The notes: generated from the letters alone by a model not told the origin. A stretch of 39,433 nucleotides of DNA from an uncultured Cytophagales bacterium (GCA_937136415.1 CAKZOK010000095.1:1-39433); one strand, 5' to 3'; shown: positions 18,973 through 27,953, counted from the first letter of the stretch. Made by a program: numbers and translations.

Positions 18973-19362
18973 ATGCCAAAATCTCAACTCAAATTTGACC
19001 CTACATTTAATATGTCGTCTATGACAGACATTGTATTTCTATTGCTAATTTTTTTTATGCTAACTTCAAATTTTGTAACCCCTTCAGCAGTTGAGGTAAA
19101 TGTTCCTAAAAGTGATTCAGGAGGTGCAGTAATGCCAAAATTGACTATTACTATTTCTGAAGAAGGAAAATTTTATGTCAATAAACAAGAAGTTCTTATC
19201 GAACAGATGAAAAATGAGTTAAAGTCAATTCTTACAAATTCGGGCGAGAAAGAGGTTGTGCTACACGCCGAAAACTCTACTCCTATTCAAAAAATTATTC
19301 AAGTAATGGATATTGGACACGATTTGGGAATAAAAATACAGTTGGCCGTCGAAAAAGAATAA
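18973..19362 (+). CDS. ExbD/TolR family protein
   Basis: This 129-residue protein has an N-terminal cytoplasmic stub, one membrane helix at about 16-35 (MTDIVFLLLIFFMLTSNFV) with the proton-carrying Asp of ExbD/TolR at position 18, and a periplasmic domain (about 40-129, KLTITISEEGKFYVNKQEV...). Length and layout are typical. It partners the ExbB-like protein upstream. The arginyltransferase-like gene starts 24 nt after its stop and is probably on the same transcript. Confidence 0.93.
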   Translation: MPKSQLKFDPTFNMSSMTDIVFLLLIFFMLTSNFVTPSAVEVNVPKSDSGGAVMPKLTITISEEGKFYVNKQEVLIEQMKNELKSILTNSGEKEVVLHAENSTPIQKIIQVMDIGHDLGIKIQLAVEKE

Positions 19363-19386
19363 ATCAGAATTTATAATTAAATAAAA

Positions 19387-20454
19387 ATGGCTATTTATCC
19401 TAGTTATATAAACGAAAACCAGAACTTGTCCCAAGTATCACCCAAACAATTAGATATGTTGTGGGAAGAGGGCTGGCGACATTTTGGAACGCATTTTTAT
19501 AGATATAATTGTGCTTTGTATCAAGAGGAGCTTTGTATAGTTGTGCCAGTTCGTATCGAATTAGAAGGCTACAAACACAACAAACGTTTTAAGAAAATTT
19601 TGGCAAAAAACAAACATTTCAAAACAACTATCGAAGTCGTCGTGCTGACAGAAGAGCATCATGCTTTATTTGATAAACACAAGCAAAAATTTACACATAC
19701 AATCCCAGAGGATATTTATGTTTTTCTTTCTCGCCAACCAGACAAAATCCCAAATCCTGTCTATCAAGTAAATATTTATGATACAACAAAAATAGATACA
19801 AAAAAATCAACTGAAAATGGAAAATTGATTGCAAGTAGTTTTTTTGATATTGGAAATGAGGCTATTTCTTCAGTTTATGGAATGTATGATTTGGATTATC
19901 ATAATAATAGCTTAGGAATTTATACAATGTTGATGGAAATAGAATATGCAAAAGAGGCACAAAAAAAATATTATTATCACGGATATAGCTATGACTTGCC
20001 CTCAATGTATGATTACAAAAAACGCTTTCCTAATCTTCAAGCCTATGATTGGACAACTTGGAAAAGTCCGAAAAATGTATTTCCTAACCCTCTACCAAAG
20101 CGTATCTATCATCTAGTAAAATATTCGGATTGGAAGTCAGAAAATTACCAAGGAGTTCAAATTCGTCTTGAGGGAGAGTTTATTCATTGTTCGTATGCTG
20201 AACAAGTGGCACGTTCTGCCAATAAATATTTCTCAAAAGAGGATTCTATTTTGGTTTTACATATTGCTCCTGAAAGAGTACATTCATTAATAAAAGATGA
20301 GTATGCACCTGATGGGTTGCTTTTTCCTCATATCTATGGCTACATTCCAAAAATAGCTGTATTCAAAATTACTCAAATTAATAAGAATCAAAATGAAGTT
20401 TTTGAGTTTGATGAAACGATTGATGACAAATTCTATAAACTAACTACGTATTAG
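19387..20454 (+). CDS. Arginyl/leucyl-tRNA-protein transferase (ATE/Bpt)-like protein
   Basis: This 355-residue protein resembles N-end-rule aminoacyl-tRNA-protein transferases, which add an amino acid to protein N-termini and so mark them for degradation. The N-terminal part WEEGWRHFGTHFYRYNC...LCIVVPVRIEL (26-59) and HNKRFKKILAKN follow the ATE pattern of Cys, Pro, Arg and a basic SQRR-like run. The C-terminal part SSFFDIGNEAISSVYGMYDLDYHNNSLGIYTMLMEIEYAKE and YYYHGYSYDLPSMYDYKKRFPN (about 148-220) matches the GNAT-like ATE_C domain. The CPYL-type Cys cluster of classical Bpt is degenerate (only C42 and C50), so activity and donor tRNA are uncertain. It sits in an unexpected place, 24 nt after exbD. 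Confidence 0.75.
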   Translation: MAIYPSYINENQNLSQVSPKQLDMLWEEGWRHFGTHFYRYNCALYQEELCIVVPVRIELEGYKHNKRFKKILAKNKHFKTTIEVVVLTEEHHALFDKHKQKFTHTIPEDIYVFLSRQPDKIPNPVYQVNIYDTTKIDTKKSTENGKLIASSFFDIGNEAISSVYGMYDLDYHNNSLGIYTMLMEIEYAKEAQKKYYYHGYSYDLPSMYDYKKRFPNLQAYDWTTWKSPKNVFPNPLPKRIYHLVKYSDWKSENYQGVQIRLEGEFIHCSYAEQVARSANKYFSKEDSILVLHIAPERVHSLIKDEYAPDGLLFPHIYGYIPKIAVFKITQINKNQNEVFEFDETIDDKFYKLTTY

Positions 20455-20519
20455 TAATTGGACTTAATTATTTATACCATACCACTAGATATTTTCTAAA
20501 ATTAAAGAATTGGTTTTAC

Positions 20520-20527
20520 TAATTTTG
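20520..20527 (+). promoter_or_regulatory. Possible -7 box of the decarboxylase gene
   Basis: TAATTTTG fits TAnnTTTG 65 nt before the ATG at 20593. No TTG lies at the right distance upstream, so the assignment is weak. Confidence 0.35.
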
Positions 20528-20592
20528 CATCTTTATTTAATAGCCTAAAAAACTACTTTATTGATTTTACCCTAAAAATAAAAAAAGATAAA

Positions 20593-22011
20593 ATGCTAGA
20601 AAGAGAAGATTTTAGAGAATACGCTCACAAAGTAGCCGATAAAATGGCTGATTATTTGGAAAATATAGAAAAATCTGATGTTTTGTCAAAAGTAAAACCA
20701 CGTCAGATTTTTGATGAATTGCCAGTGCATGCCCCAAAAAAAGGCGAATCTATGGACGTTATCTTGAAGGATTTTGATACTATTATTTTGAAGGGAATGA
20801 CCCATTGGCAGCACCCACAATTTTTTGGTTATTTCCCTGCTAATAGTAGTCCTGCTTCTGTGCTTGGCGAAATGCTAACGGCAACTTTAGGAGCGCAATG
20901 TATGATTTGGCAAACTTCGCCTGCTGCTGCCGAATTAGAAGAAAAAACAATGATTTGGCTAGGCGAATGGTGTAATTTGCCAAAACAGTGGCACGGAGTA
21001 ATTCAGGATACGGCTTCATCAGCAACACTTTGCGCACTTCTGACAGCAAGAGAAAGAGCAACAAATTTTGAAAGTAATACAAAAGGGTTGGCTTTTTTTG
21101 ATAAAAAATTTAGAACATATTGTTCTGACCAAACGCATTCTTCGATTGATAAAGCTGTAAGAATTGCAGGAATTGGAAGTGATAATTTGATTAAAATCAA
21201 AACAGATTCTAATTTTTCGATGGATATAAATGCTTTTGAAGAGCAAATAAAAAAAGATATTCAAGATGGATTGACTCCACTTTGGGCTGTTGCAAATTTA
21301 GGCACAACAAGTAGCACAGCCTTTGATAATGTAACTAAAATGGCTCAAATTTGTGAAAAATATGGAATTTGGCTTCATATTGACGCTGCTTATGCAGGAA
21401 CTGCAGCTATTTTGCCAGAAAAACGCTATTTATTTGAGGGTATAGAACATGGCGATAGTTATGTTTTCAATCCTCATAAATGGATGTTTGTAAATTTTGA
21501 TTGTTCGGCATATTATGTAAAAGATAAGGGCGCACTTATTCAAACGTTTGAGATTTTGCCCGAATATCTAAAAACAGGGTTTGAGAGTAATGTAAATAAT
21601 TATAGAGATTGGGGAGTAGCTTTAGGAAGGCGTTTTAGGGCATTGAAACTTTGGTTTGTTATGAGAAATTTTGGGCTTGATGGCATTCAATCAAAACTTC
21701 GTTTGCATCTTTCTTTGACTGATTATTTGACACAAAAAATTATTCGTCATTCTGATTTTGAATTAATTACAAATCCAGAGGTAGGCTTAATTTGTTTTAG
21801 ATATTTTGATAAGAATAAAACCGATGAAGACTTAAACAAAATAAATGCACAAATGCTTTATTCATTAAACCAAACAGGAAAAGTATTTTTATCACATACA
21901 AAATTGAATAATAAATATGTTTTGCGTCTTTCTATCGGACAAACTTATGTAGAGAAAAAGCATATTGATAATTTTTGGGAATTGCTTTTGTCAGTAGCTA
22001 TGGCATTATAA
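20593..22011 (+). CDS. PLP-dependent aromatic L-amino-acid decarboxylase (group II)
   Basis: This 472-residue enzyme removes CO2 from an L-amino acid using pyridoxal phosphate. The cofactor Lys296 is in NPHKW (293-297), the pyridine-nitrogen Asp264 is in HIDAAYAG, and His182 in QTHSS stacks on the ring. HPQFFGYFPANSSPASVLGEML (74-95) and QTSPAAAELE are typical of the DDC/tryptophan/tyrosine decarboxylase branch rather than of glutamate decarboxylase. Likely products are aromatic amines such as tryptamine, tyramine or dopamine; substrate choice cannot be read directly. The stop codon abuts dispersed-repeat copy B. A semialdehyde-type dehydrogenase follows two genes later and might oxidise the downstream aldehyde (inference). 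Confidence 0.92.
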   Translation: MLEREDFREYAHKVADKMADYLENIEKSDVLSKVKPRQIFDELPVHAPKKGESMDVILKDFDTIILKGMTHWQHPQFFGYFPANSSPASVLGEMLTATLGAQCMIWQTSPAAAELEEKTMIWLGEWCNLPKQWHGVIQDTASSATLCALLTARERATNFESNTKGLAFFDKKFRTYCSDQTHSSIDKAVRIAGIGSDNLIKIKTDSNFSMDINAFEEQIKKDIQDGLTPLWAVANLGTTSSTAFDNVTKMAQICEKYGIWLHIDAAYAGTAAILPEKRYLFEGIEHGDSYVFNPHKWMFVNFDCSAYYVKDKGALIQTFEILPEYLKTGFESNVNNYRDWGVALGRRFRALKLWFVMRNFGLDGIQSKLRLHLSLTDYLTQKIIRHSDFELITNPEVGLICFRYFDKNKTDEDLNKINAQMLYSLNQTGKVFLSHTKLNNKYVLRLSIGQTYVEKKHIDNFWELLLSVAMAL

Positions 22012-22012
22012 T

Positions 22013-22225
22013 AACGTGAACTTGGTATTATTTGTCATTGTAGTGTATGCTTTAGCTTGCGAAAATGTACCCTAACTTTTAGGTTAGGAGTTGTGAGATA
22101 GTTATTTTCTGAAAGCTAAAGCATTTGATGCATCTACTCATGCTAAAGCGTATGCTACCCTATTATGTAAACAATAAGTATTTTAAAGTGTTGATAATCA
22201 AAAAGTTAAATGCCGAGTTTATGTT
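22013..22225. repeat. MITE-like dispersed repeat, copy B
   Basis: This is the second copy of the element at 3261-3468, in the same orientation, with imperfect inverted ends (AACGTGAACTTGG and CCGAGTTTATGTT). It starts directly after the decarboxylase stop codon and ends 13 nt before the next gene's ATG, so it fills that gap almost entirely. Compared with copy A it has a short insertion (near 22079-22095) and scattered substitutions, so the copies are not recent twins. Confidence 0.8.
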
Positions 22226-22238
22226 ATAATAGTATCGT

Positions 22239-22877
22239 ATGAAAATTAGCAAAAAAGAGATTGAAAATTATACATGGAATCAAAATATTTATGCTGCTTT
22301 GATGTCTGGAAATATTGTTAAAATTAATTTTCAAGACAAAGAAAAGTCTATAAAAGAAATTCAAAAAGTAGTTTCTATTTGTGATAATGAATTGATAGAC
22401 AGGTTTTTGAAATCTTCAAACTGGCGAGCCAAATTGATAGCAGCTTGTTTGATAGGATTTAAAAATGAAAGGCATTATACTGAACAAATAGGAGAAAATT
22501 TACTAAATAATTGTGGAGGAATAACAGGATATTGTTATGCTTTAGCTAGGTTTGCAGATGAAAAATCAATTTATTATTTGACTGAATATTTGAATAAATA
22601 TTTAGTTTTTGATTCATTTCCAAATGAAGGGTTTCAATATTGGGTTTTTAGAGCTTTGCGATGGACAGACAAAATAAATAATACAATTATTTCAGAAAAT
22701 TATCTAGGAGAAAATGGACTTTGGACAAAGTTTGTTGATTTTGAATTTCCTAGCAGACCAAATGACAAAGATTTCAAATTAGGGAATTACAAACAATGGG
22801 GGAATTTAGAATTGAATGATAAAAAATTCGAATCAATAATGAATTTTTATAAAGATAATTTTGAAGTGAAATTTTAG
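22239..22877 (+). CDS. DUF6000-like protein
   Basis: This 212-residue protein has no signal or membrane segment. The central section (about 65-155) FLKSSNWRAKLIAACLIGFKNERHYTEQIGENLL...GYCYALARFADEKSIYYLTEYLNKYL...WVFRALRWTD follows the pattern I recall for DUF6000, a helical HEAT-like family often found near immunity or polymorphic-toxin genes. No such partner is seen here. The sequence is AT-rich even for this window, and dispersed-repeat copy B lies just upstream, so its promoter may lie within the repeat. Function unknown. Confidence 0.7.
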   Translation: MKISKKEIENYTWNQNIYAALMSGNIVKINFQDKEKSIKEIQKVVSICDNELIDRFLKSSNWRAKLIAACLIGFKNERHYTEQIGENLLNNCGGITGYCYALARFADEKSIYYLTEYLNKYLVFDSFPNEGFQYWVFRALRWTDKINNTIISENYLGENGLWTKFVDFEFPSRPNDKDFKLGNYKQWGNLELNDKKFESIMNFYKDNFEVKF

Positions 22878-22945
22878 GCTAAACACACAAAATTTTGATA
22901 TTTTAAAGAGTGAAAAAACAAATCAAACAACACTAAAAAAAAAAT

Positions 22946-24313
22946 ATGTCAGACCAAAATACAGTTCAAACACTAAATCCAGCCACAGGCAAAATACTCC
23001 AAAGCTACACACTTCTCTCTCAATCAGAAATCACAGATAAGATACAAAATGCAGAAAATGCTTTTCAAGATTGGAAAAAAACAAGTTTTACAGAGCGTTC
23101 CAAATTGTTTGTTAAACTGTCTTTTCTTTTGAAAGAAAAAAAACAAGAATTAGCAATCTTGATGACAAGAGAAATGGGCAAACCAATTACACAAGCAAAA
23201 TCTGAAATAGAAAAATGTGCATGGCTTTGTGATTTTTATGCAGAAAAAGCAGAGGCGTTTTTGAAGCCTATTGCCAAAAAATCAGATGGCTCAGAAGCCT
23301 ATATTCGTTACGACCCACTTGGTGTTATTTTGGCTGTAATGCCTTGGAATTTTCCATTTTGGCAGGTTTTTCGTTTTGCTGTTCCTTCACTTATGGCTGG
23401 AAATACAGGAATTTTGAAACACTCTTCAAATTCTTTTGGGTGTGGAGAAGCAATAGAATCTCTTTTTTTGGAAGCAGGTTTTCCAAAAAATATATTTCAA
23501 AATTTCTTAATTAGTGGCAAGCAAGTTAAACAAGTAGTAGAAAATAATTTTGTGAAAGCTGCAACACTTACAGGAAGTGAAGCTGCTGGTGCGTCTGTTG
23601 CTCAAATTGCAGGCAAAAATATCAAAAAAACAGTTTTAGAATTAGGAGGAAATGACCCTTTTATGGTTCTTGAAGATGCTGATATAAAATTGGCTGCCAA
23701 AACTGCTGTAAAAGCACGCACTCAAAACTCGGGTCAAAGTTGTATTGCTGCAAAGCGTTTTATTATTGTAAAAGAAATTTATGATGAATTTGTAGAAGCA
23801 TTTAAAAATGAAATGACAACCCTTAAAATGGGTGACCCAACAGACGAAAAAACCGATATAGGCTGCCAAGCAAGAGAAGATTTGGCAAAAGAATTAGAAG
23901 AGCAAGTAAAGAAATCAGTAGAAAAAGGAGCAAAAATAATTTGGGGTGGAAAAAGAAAAGGTGCATTTTATGAACCTACCATTTTGGTAAATGTAAAAGC
24001 AGGAATGCCAGCCTTTGATGATGAAATTTTTGGACCTGTTGCATCAATAATAAAAGCAGAAAATGAAAATCAGGCGATTGAACTGGCTAACGATTCTCTA
24101 TTTGGGTTAGGTTCTTCTATCTGGACAAAAAATATTGAAAAATCAAAAAAAATAGCATCTCAAATAGAATCTGGAAGTGTTTTTATTAATGGAATGGTAA
24201 AGTCTGACCCTCGTTTGCCTTTTGGAGGAATCAAAAAATCAGGGTATGGAAGGGAGCTTTCTAGCAACGGAATCCACGAATTTGTAAATATAAAAACAGT
24301 TTGGATAGGGTAA
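22946..24313 (+). CDS. NAD(P)-dependent succinate-semialdehyde-type dehydrogenase
   Basis: This 455-residue aldehyde dehydrogenase is of the short succinate-semialdehyde class. It has PWNFPFWQVFRFAVPSLMAGN (133-153) for cofactor binding, TGSEAAG (209-215), the general base Glu232 in LELGG, and the nucleophile Cys266 in NSGQSCIAAKRF. PFGGIKKSGYGRELS lies near the end. Length is typical of this class (about 455 residues). It would oxidise succinate semialdehyde or a similar small aldehyde to the acid. A shared pathway with the nearby decarboxylase is possible but unproven. It converges on rarA. Confidence 0.9.
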   Translation: MSDQNTVQTLNPATGKILQSYTLLSQSEITDKIQNAENAFQDWKKTSFTERSKLFVKLSFLLKEKKQELAILMTREMGKPITQAKSEIEKCAWLCDFYAEKAEAFLKPIAKKSDGSEAYIRYDPLGVILAVMPWNFPFWQVFRFAVPSLMAGNTGILKHSSNSFGCGEAIESLFLEAGFPKNIFQNFLISGKQVKQVVENNFVKAATLTGSEAAGASVAQIAGKNIKKTVLELGGNDPFMVLEDADIKLAAKTAVKARTQNSGQSCIAAKRFIIVKEIYDEFVEAFKNEMTTLKMGDPTDEKTDIGCQAREDLAKELEEQVKKSVEKGAKIIWGGKRKGAFYEPTILVNVKAGMPAFDDEIFGPVASIIKAENENQAIELANDSLFGLGSSIWTKNIEKSKKIASQIESGSVFINGMVKSDPRLPFGGIKKSGYGRELSSNGIHEFVNIKTVWIG

Positions 24314-24338
24314 GAAGTACTCTACCCTACTTTTTTTA
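24307..24338 (+). terminator. Terminator overlapping the dehydrogenase stop codon
   Basis: Arms AGGGTA (24307-24312) and TACCCT (24323-24328) are followed by ACTTTTTTTATTT. The left arm includes the last codons and stop of the dehydrogenase gene. Confidence 0.6.
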
Positions 24339-24438
24339 TTTAAGAAAAACTCTACCTAAAAATTGACTTATTCAATTAAATTTTATGATTTTATTAATAG
24401 TATTTTGTATTAATCTGTATTTTCAATTCTATTAATCT

Positions 24439-25749
24439 TTAATAATTATATTTTTCCTTCCATCGTTCTTTCAAAAAACGTCTTATTTCATTTTCTCGTG
24501 CATTTTGTGCAGGTTGATAGAGTTTTGTATTGGCTAATTCTTTAGGAAAGTATTCTTGCTCTGCAAAATTATTAGCGTTATTATGAGAATAATTATAATT
24601 TTTTCCATAACCTTGTTGTTTCATAAGTTTTGTAGGTGCATTGCGAAGATGCAACGGAACAGGCAAATCTCCTTGTTCTTGTACAATTTTTCTAGCTGTT
24701 TTGATGGCTGTATAAGACGCATTACTTTTGGGAGAACTAGCCAAGTAGGTTACACATTGAGCCAAAACAATTTGTGCCTCTGGAAAACCGATTTGTGTGG
24801 CAGCTTGAAAAGTTGTTGTAGCTAACACTAAGGCTGTTGGGTTTGCATTTCCAATATCTTCAGAGGCTGAAATTACCAAACGACGAGCAATAAATTTGAC
24901 ATCTTCACCTCCTTCAATCATTCTTGCAAGCCAATAAATAGCAGCATTTGGGTCACTTCCACGAATAGATTTTATAAAAGCAGAAACAATATCATAATGA
25001 TTTTCGCCACTTTTATCATACGAGGAAATGCGTTGTTGAGCAGCCTGCATTACTTTTTGGTCAGTAATTTCTATTTTACTATCAATTATATTTTCTTGTG
25101 TTGGAATATTAAAAACGGGTTCGGACTCTATAACTAATTCAAAAAGATTTAATAATTTTCGTGCATCGCCTCCCGAAATTCTGAAAAGAGCTTGATATGA
25201 TTTTATTTCAATGGTTTTCTTTTTTAATTTAAAATCTTTATCCATCGCTTGCTGCAAAAGTAGTTTCAAATCTTCTTCAGAAAGTGGATTAAGGGTATAA
25301 ACTTGACAACGAGATAATAAAGCAGAATTTATTTCAAAGGAAGGATTTTCAGTTGTTGCACCAATAAGCGTAATTGTTCCACGTTCTACAGCTCCTAAAA
25401 GTGCATCTTGTTGAGATTTGCTAAAACGATGAATTTCATCAATAAAAAGAATGGCTCTAGTCTGTCTTTTTGCTGTTTCGATGACTTCTCTGACATCTTT
25501 TACACCTGCAGAAATAGCACTCAAGGTATGAAAAGGACGTTTTAAAGCTCTTGCAATTAGTAAAGCAAGCGTTGTTTTGCCAATTCCAGGTGCGCCCCAA
25601 AGAATCATTGAAGGCACTGCACCAGAAGAAATAACACGAGCAATTACACCATTATTTCCAATTAAATGTTTTTGACCGATTACCTCATCTAAATTTTGGG
25701 GGCGTATTCGTTCTGCTAAAGGAGGGTTTTGTGAAGTTGGAGGGAGCAT
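24439..25749 (-). CDS. rarA: Replication-associated recombination protein A (MgsA/RarA AAA+ ATPase)
   Basis: RarA is a clamp-loader-like AAA+ protein acting at stalled replication forks. From the ATG at 25749 it has 436 residues: PLAERIRPQNLDEVIGQKHLIG at the N-terminus, Walker A GAPGIGKTT (52-60), Walker B FIDEIHRFSKSQQD, sensor 1 GATTENPSFEIN, arginine-finger SALLSRCQV, and the MgsA C-terminal region RMIEGGEDVKFIARRLVISASEDIGNANP. An upstream in-frame TTG at 25788 would add 13 residues that do not belong to the family. The preceding small gene is co-oriented. Confidence 0.96.
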   Translation of the reverse strand: MLPPTSQNPPLAERIRPQNLDEVIGQKHLIGNNGVIARVISSGAVPSMILWGAPGIGKTTLALLIARALKRPFHTLSAISAGVKDVREVIETAKRQTRAILFIDEIHRFSKSQQDALLGAVERGTITLIGATTENPSFEINSALLSRCQVYTLNPLSEEDLKLLLQQAMDKDFKLKKKTIEIKSYQALFRISGGDARKLLNLFELVIESEPVFNIPTQENIIDSKIEITDQKVMQAAQQRISSYDKSGENHYDIVSAFIKSIRGSDPNAAIYWLARMIEGGEDVKFIARRLVISASEDIGNANPTALVLATTTFQAATQIGFPEAQIVLAQCVTYLASSPKSNASYTAIKTARKIVQEQGDLPVPLHLRNAPTKLMKQQGYGKNYNYSHNNANNFAEQEYFPKELANTKLYQPAQNARENEIRRFLKERWKEKYNY

Positions 25750-25830
25750 TTTTTTTATATTGTTATGTTGTCTTTGAAATACGAACAACGAAAAAAGTCA
25801 GTTTTTTAAAATGATTAATTTTTTATTTAA

Positions 25831-26166
25831 TTAGATTTCTTCTAAAATAGAACTTCCCTTTGAGTTATCTGTTGTTGTCCATTGCCATTTTTCATGAAGT
25901 CTAATTTTTCCATTTTCCATTATTTCAGGTCTTGAATTACAAGTACCTGTCATGAGTTTTCCTTTTTCATTGATTTGATGATAACGCATATCTATATTTC
26001 CATTTTTATCTACTAACCCAATCAAATGTCCTTTAATTATTTTTTCTCCTTGATAGCTAGAAGTTAGGATATTTCCTTCTTGTTTGTACAAAAAGATAGT
26101 TTTTTTAGTGATTTCGCCATTTTCTGTATTCGAGACAGGACGGAATTTTTTGTTGTTATAATTCAT
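25831..26166 (-). CDS. Small beta-rich conserved protein
   Basis: This 111-residue protein has no signal peptide. Regular strands such as GEKIIKGHLIGLVDKNGNIDMRYHQINEKGKLMTGTCNSRPEIMENGKIRLHEKWQW suggest a small lipocalin/avidin-like barrel. I recall near relatives labelled n-acetylglutamate synthase; nothing here looks like a GNAT or amino-acid-kinase fold, so that label should not be copied. It has a good promoter of its own and lies 82 nt upstream of rarA. Confidence 0.75.
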   Translation of the reverse strand: MNYNNKKFRPVSNTENGEITKKTIFLYKQEGNILTSSYQGEKIIKGHLIGLVDKNGNIDMRYHQINEKGKLMTGTCNSRPEIMENGKIRLHEKWQWTTTDNSKGSSILEEI

Positions 26167-26198
26167 TGTACAAAAAAAAAGATTATTATCAGATTACT

Positions 26199-26231
26199 CA
26201 AATATAAGTATTTTAATAGAATTTTTACAAA
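26199..26231 (-). promoter_or_regulatory. Promoter of the small beta-rich protein gene
   Basis: On the minus strand TTTG (26228-26231) is followed after 21 nt by TATATTTG (26199-26206), an exact fit to TTTG-N19..21-TAnnTTTG. Predicted start of transcription is near 26192, giving a leader of about 26 nt. Confidence 0.65.
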
Positions 26232-26443
26232 TTGAGAATAGCACTTTTGAGTAAGATGCTTATATAAAATGTAGTTTGGAGTTGCATAGCTGCGAAATAT
26301 TGAAATTATTATTAAGCATCAAAGAATAATATTACACAACTAAATTTCTACAAAAATAAAATAATTTGATGTATTGATGCAGCATTTTAATCAAAAAAAT
26401 CGTGAAGGAGAATAGAAAGGTTCAAAATTAATAAATTTCATTT

Positions 26444-26508
26444 TATCTTTGAGAGTTTTCCTAAATATTAAGAAGTTCTTTAAAAATAGCCATTTTTAAA
26501 GAACTTCT
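26444..26508 (+). promoter_or_regulatory. -7 box and strong leader hairpin of the LVIVD lipoprotein gene
   Basis: TATCTTTG (26444-26451) fits the -7 box, although no good -33 box is seen. About 20 nt later, perfect 16-bp arms at 26471-26486 (AGAAGTTCTTTAAAAA) and 26493-26508 pair around a 6-nt loop, 50 nt before the ATG. If the promoter is right, the transcript would begin with this stem, which could protect its 5' end. The rest of the 26167-26558 gap shows no other feature. Confidence 0.5.
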
Positions 26509-26558
26509 AATAAATAATTCTCTCAATTATTATTCATCTACTACGTTTTTACAAAATC

Positions 26559-27800
26559 ATGTATCATAAATTTACTTTAACTTACTCCTCATTTTTATTT
26601 CTTTTTGTTGGTGTTTTTTCATTGTTTTTTCTCTCTAGTTGTGACAATGATGATTGTAATTATTCTTATACTTCTTATGAACCTATTTTTATGGGGTATG
26701 ACGAATTTCGTAGTGTGCCTGTCGAACTTCAAAACCCTCGTTCTCTAAAAAATGTAGGCAAAATTTATTTTTATAATAGCTATTTATTTATCAATGAGAT
26801 AAACAAAGGGATTCATATTATTAATAATTCTAATCCTGCTGCGCCTGTTCAAGTTGGTTTTCTAAAGATTATTGGTAATGTTGATATAGCTATTTCTGGA
26901 AATATTTTGTATGCTGATAGTTATACTGATTTGCTAGTAATTGATATGACAATCGTTACAAATCCTCAACTTATTCAGCGCATAAATAATACATTTGACA
27001 AGCAGGTTTTTGGTGAAAATGGCTATGCAGACCCAAATTATGGAATTGTAGTGGGTTGGGAGGAAAAGGAAGTAATTGTCCAGTCTAATTGTCAAGAGCC
27101 TATATTAGAATTTGATAATAGTGGGTCAAGTCCATCAGGTATTGCAGGTTCGTTGGCTCGTTTTGTTATTACTCAAAATTACCTTTATACACTTAATGGA
27201 GATAATTTAAAACCATATTCTATCATAAACCCAATTTTTCCAGAGGTTGAAAATGAGATAGAACTGGGTTGGGGTATCGAAACATTATTTCCATACAATA
27301 ATAATTTATTTATTGGTTCTCAAAGAGGAATGCACATCTATAATTTAGATGTACCTAATGCACCAAAATTTATTTCTACTTATGAGCATATTACAAGCTG
27401 CGACCCTGTTGTGGTTTCTGAAAATACAGCCTATGTAACTTTGCGAAATGGTACAAACTGTAGAAATGGAGTAAATGAATTGCATTTGATAGATATTTCT
27501 GATTTAGAAAACCCATTGTTAATTAATACAGAATCTATGATAAACCCGTATGGTTTGGGGGTAGATTCAAAAAATAGAAACAAAACTCTTTTCGTTTGTG
27601 ATGGTGATGCTGGCTTGAAGGTTTTGAATGTTACAAATCCTTTGAATGTAGAACAAATTGCAGCCGATACTTCAATAAATGGGTACGATGTAATTGCTCA
27701 TAATGATATTTTGATGATGATAGGAAAAGATGGTTTGTATCAATATAATTACCAAAATCCACAAAATTTGCAGCTTTTGAGTGTTATTCCGACAGAATAA
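26559..27800 (+). CDS. LVIVD-repeat lipoprotein
   Basis: This 413-residue protein begins with a lipoprotein signal ending LSSC (Cys28) and continues DNDD. An acidic run after the lipid Cys is the kind of signal that sends Bacteroidota lipoproteins to the cell surface, so surface exposure is likely (inference). The mature part is a repeated beta unit of the LVIVD family, e.g. GIHIINNSNPAAPVQVGFL, DLLVIDMTIVTNPQLI, GMHIYNLDVPNAPKFIS, ELHLIDISDLENPLLIN and GLKVLNVTNPLNVEQI. These should form a beta propeller. The ligand is unknown. It stands alone and converges on accC. Confidence 0.88.
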   Translation: MYHKFTLTYSSFLFLFVGVFSLFFLSSCDNDDCNYSYTSYEPIFMGYDEFRSVPVELQNPRSLKNVGKIYFYNSYLFINEINKGIHIINNSNPAAPVQVGFLKIIGNVDIAISGNILYADSYTDLLVIDMTIVTNPQLIQRINNTFDKQVFGENGYADPNYGIVVGWEEKEVIVQSNCQEPILEFDNSGSSPSGIAGSLARFVITQNYLYTLNGDNLKPYSIINPIFPEVENEIELGWGIETLFPYNNNLFIGSQRGMHIYNLDVPNAPKFISTYEHITSCDPVVVSENTAYVTLRNGTNCRNGVNELHLIDISDLENPLLINTESMINPYGLGVDSKNRNKTLFVCDGDAGLKVLNVTNPLNVEQIAADTSINGYDVIAHNDILMMIGKDGLYQYNYQNPQNLQLLSVIPTE

Positions 27801-27953
27801 AGTAAATACAAAGTATGAAGTATGACTGTTATTCTCCACCTTAAATTCAAAAAAAACGGTATTTAATTTAATAATTTATTAGTGCAATTTATGAATATCC
27901 AAAAAAATCATTTTTAGAGTGAAGAATGATAGATATAATTTTTTGATATAGAA

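Noticed and set aside
25750..25788. TTG start adding 13 residues to rarA
   Set aside because: The extension is not family-like, and the ATG at 25749 matches known RarA starts.
25831..26166. n-acetylglutamate synthase label for the 111-residue protein
   Set aside because: It is too short, and no GNAT or amino-acid-kinase motif is visible; the label seems to be a propagated error.
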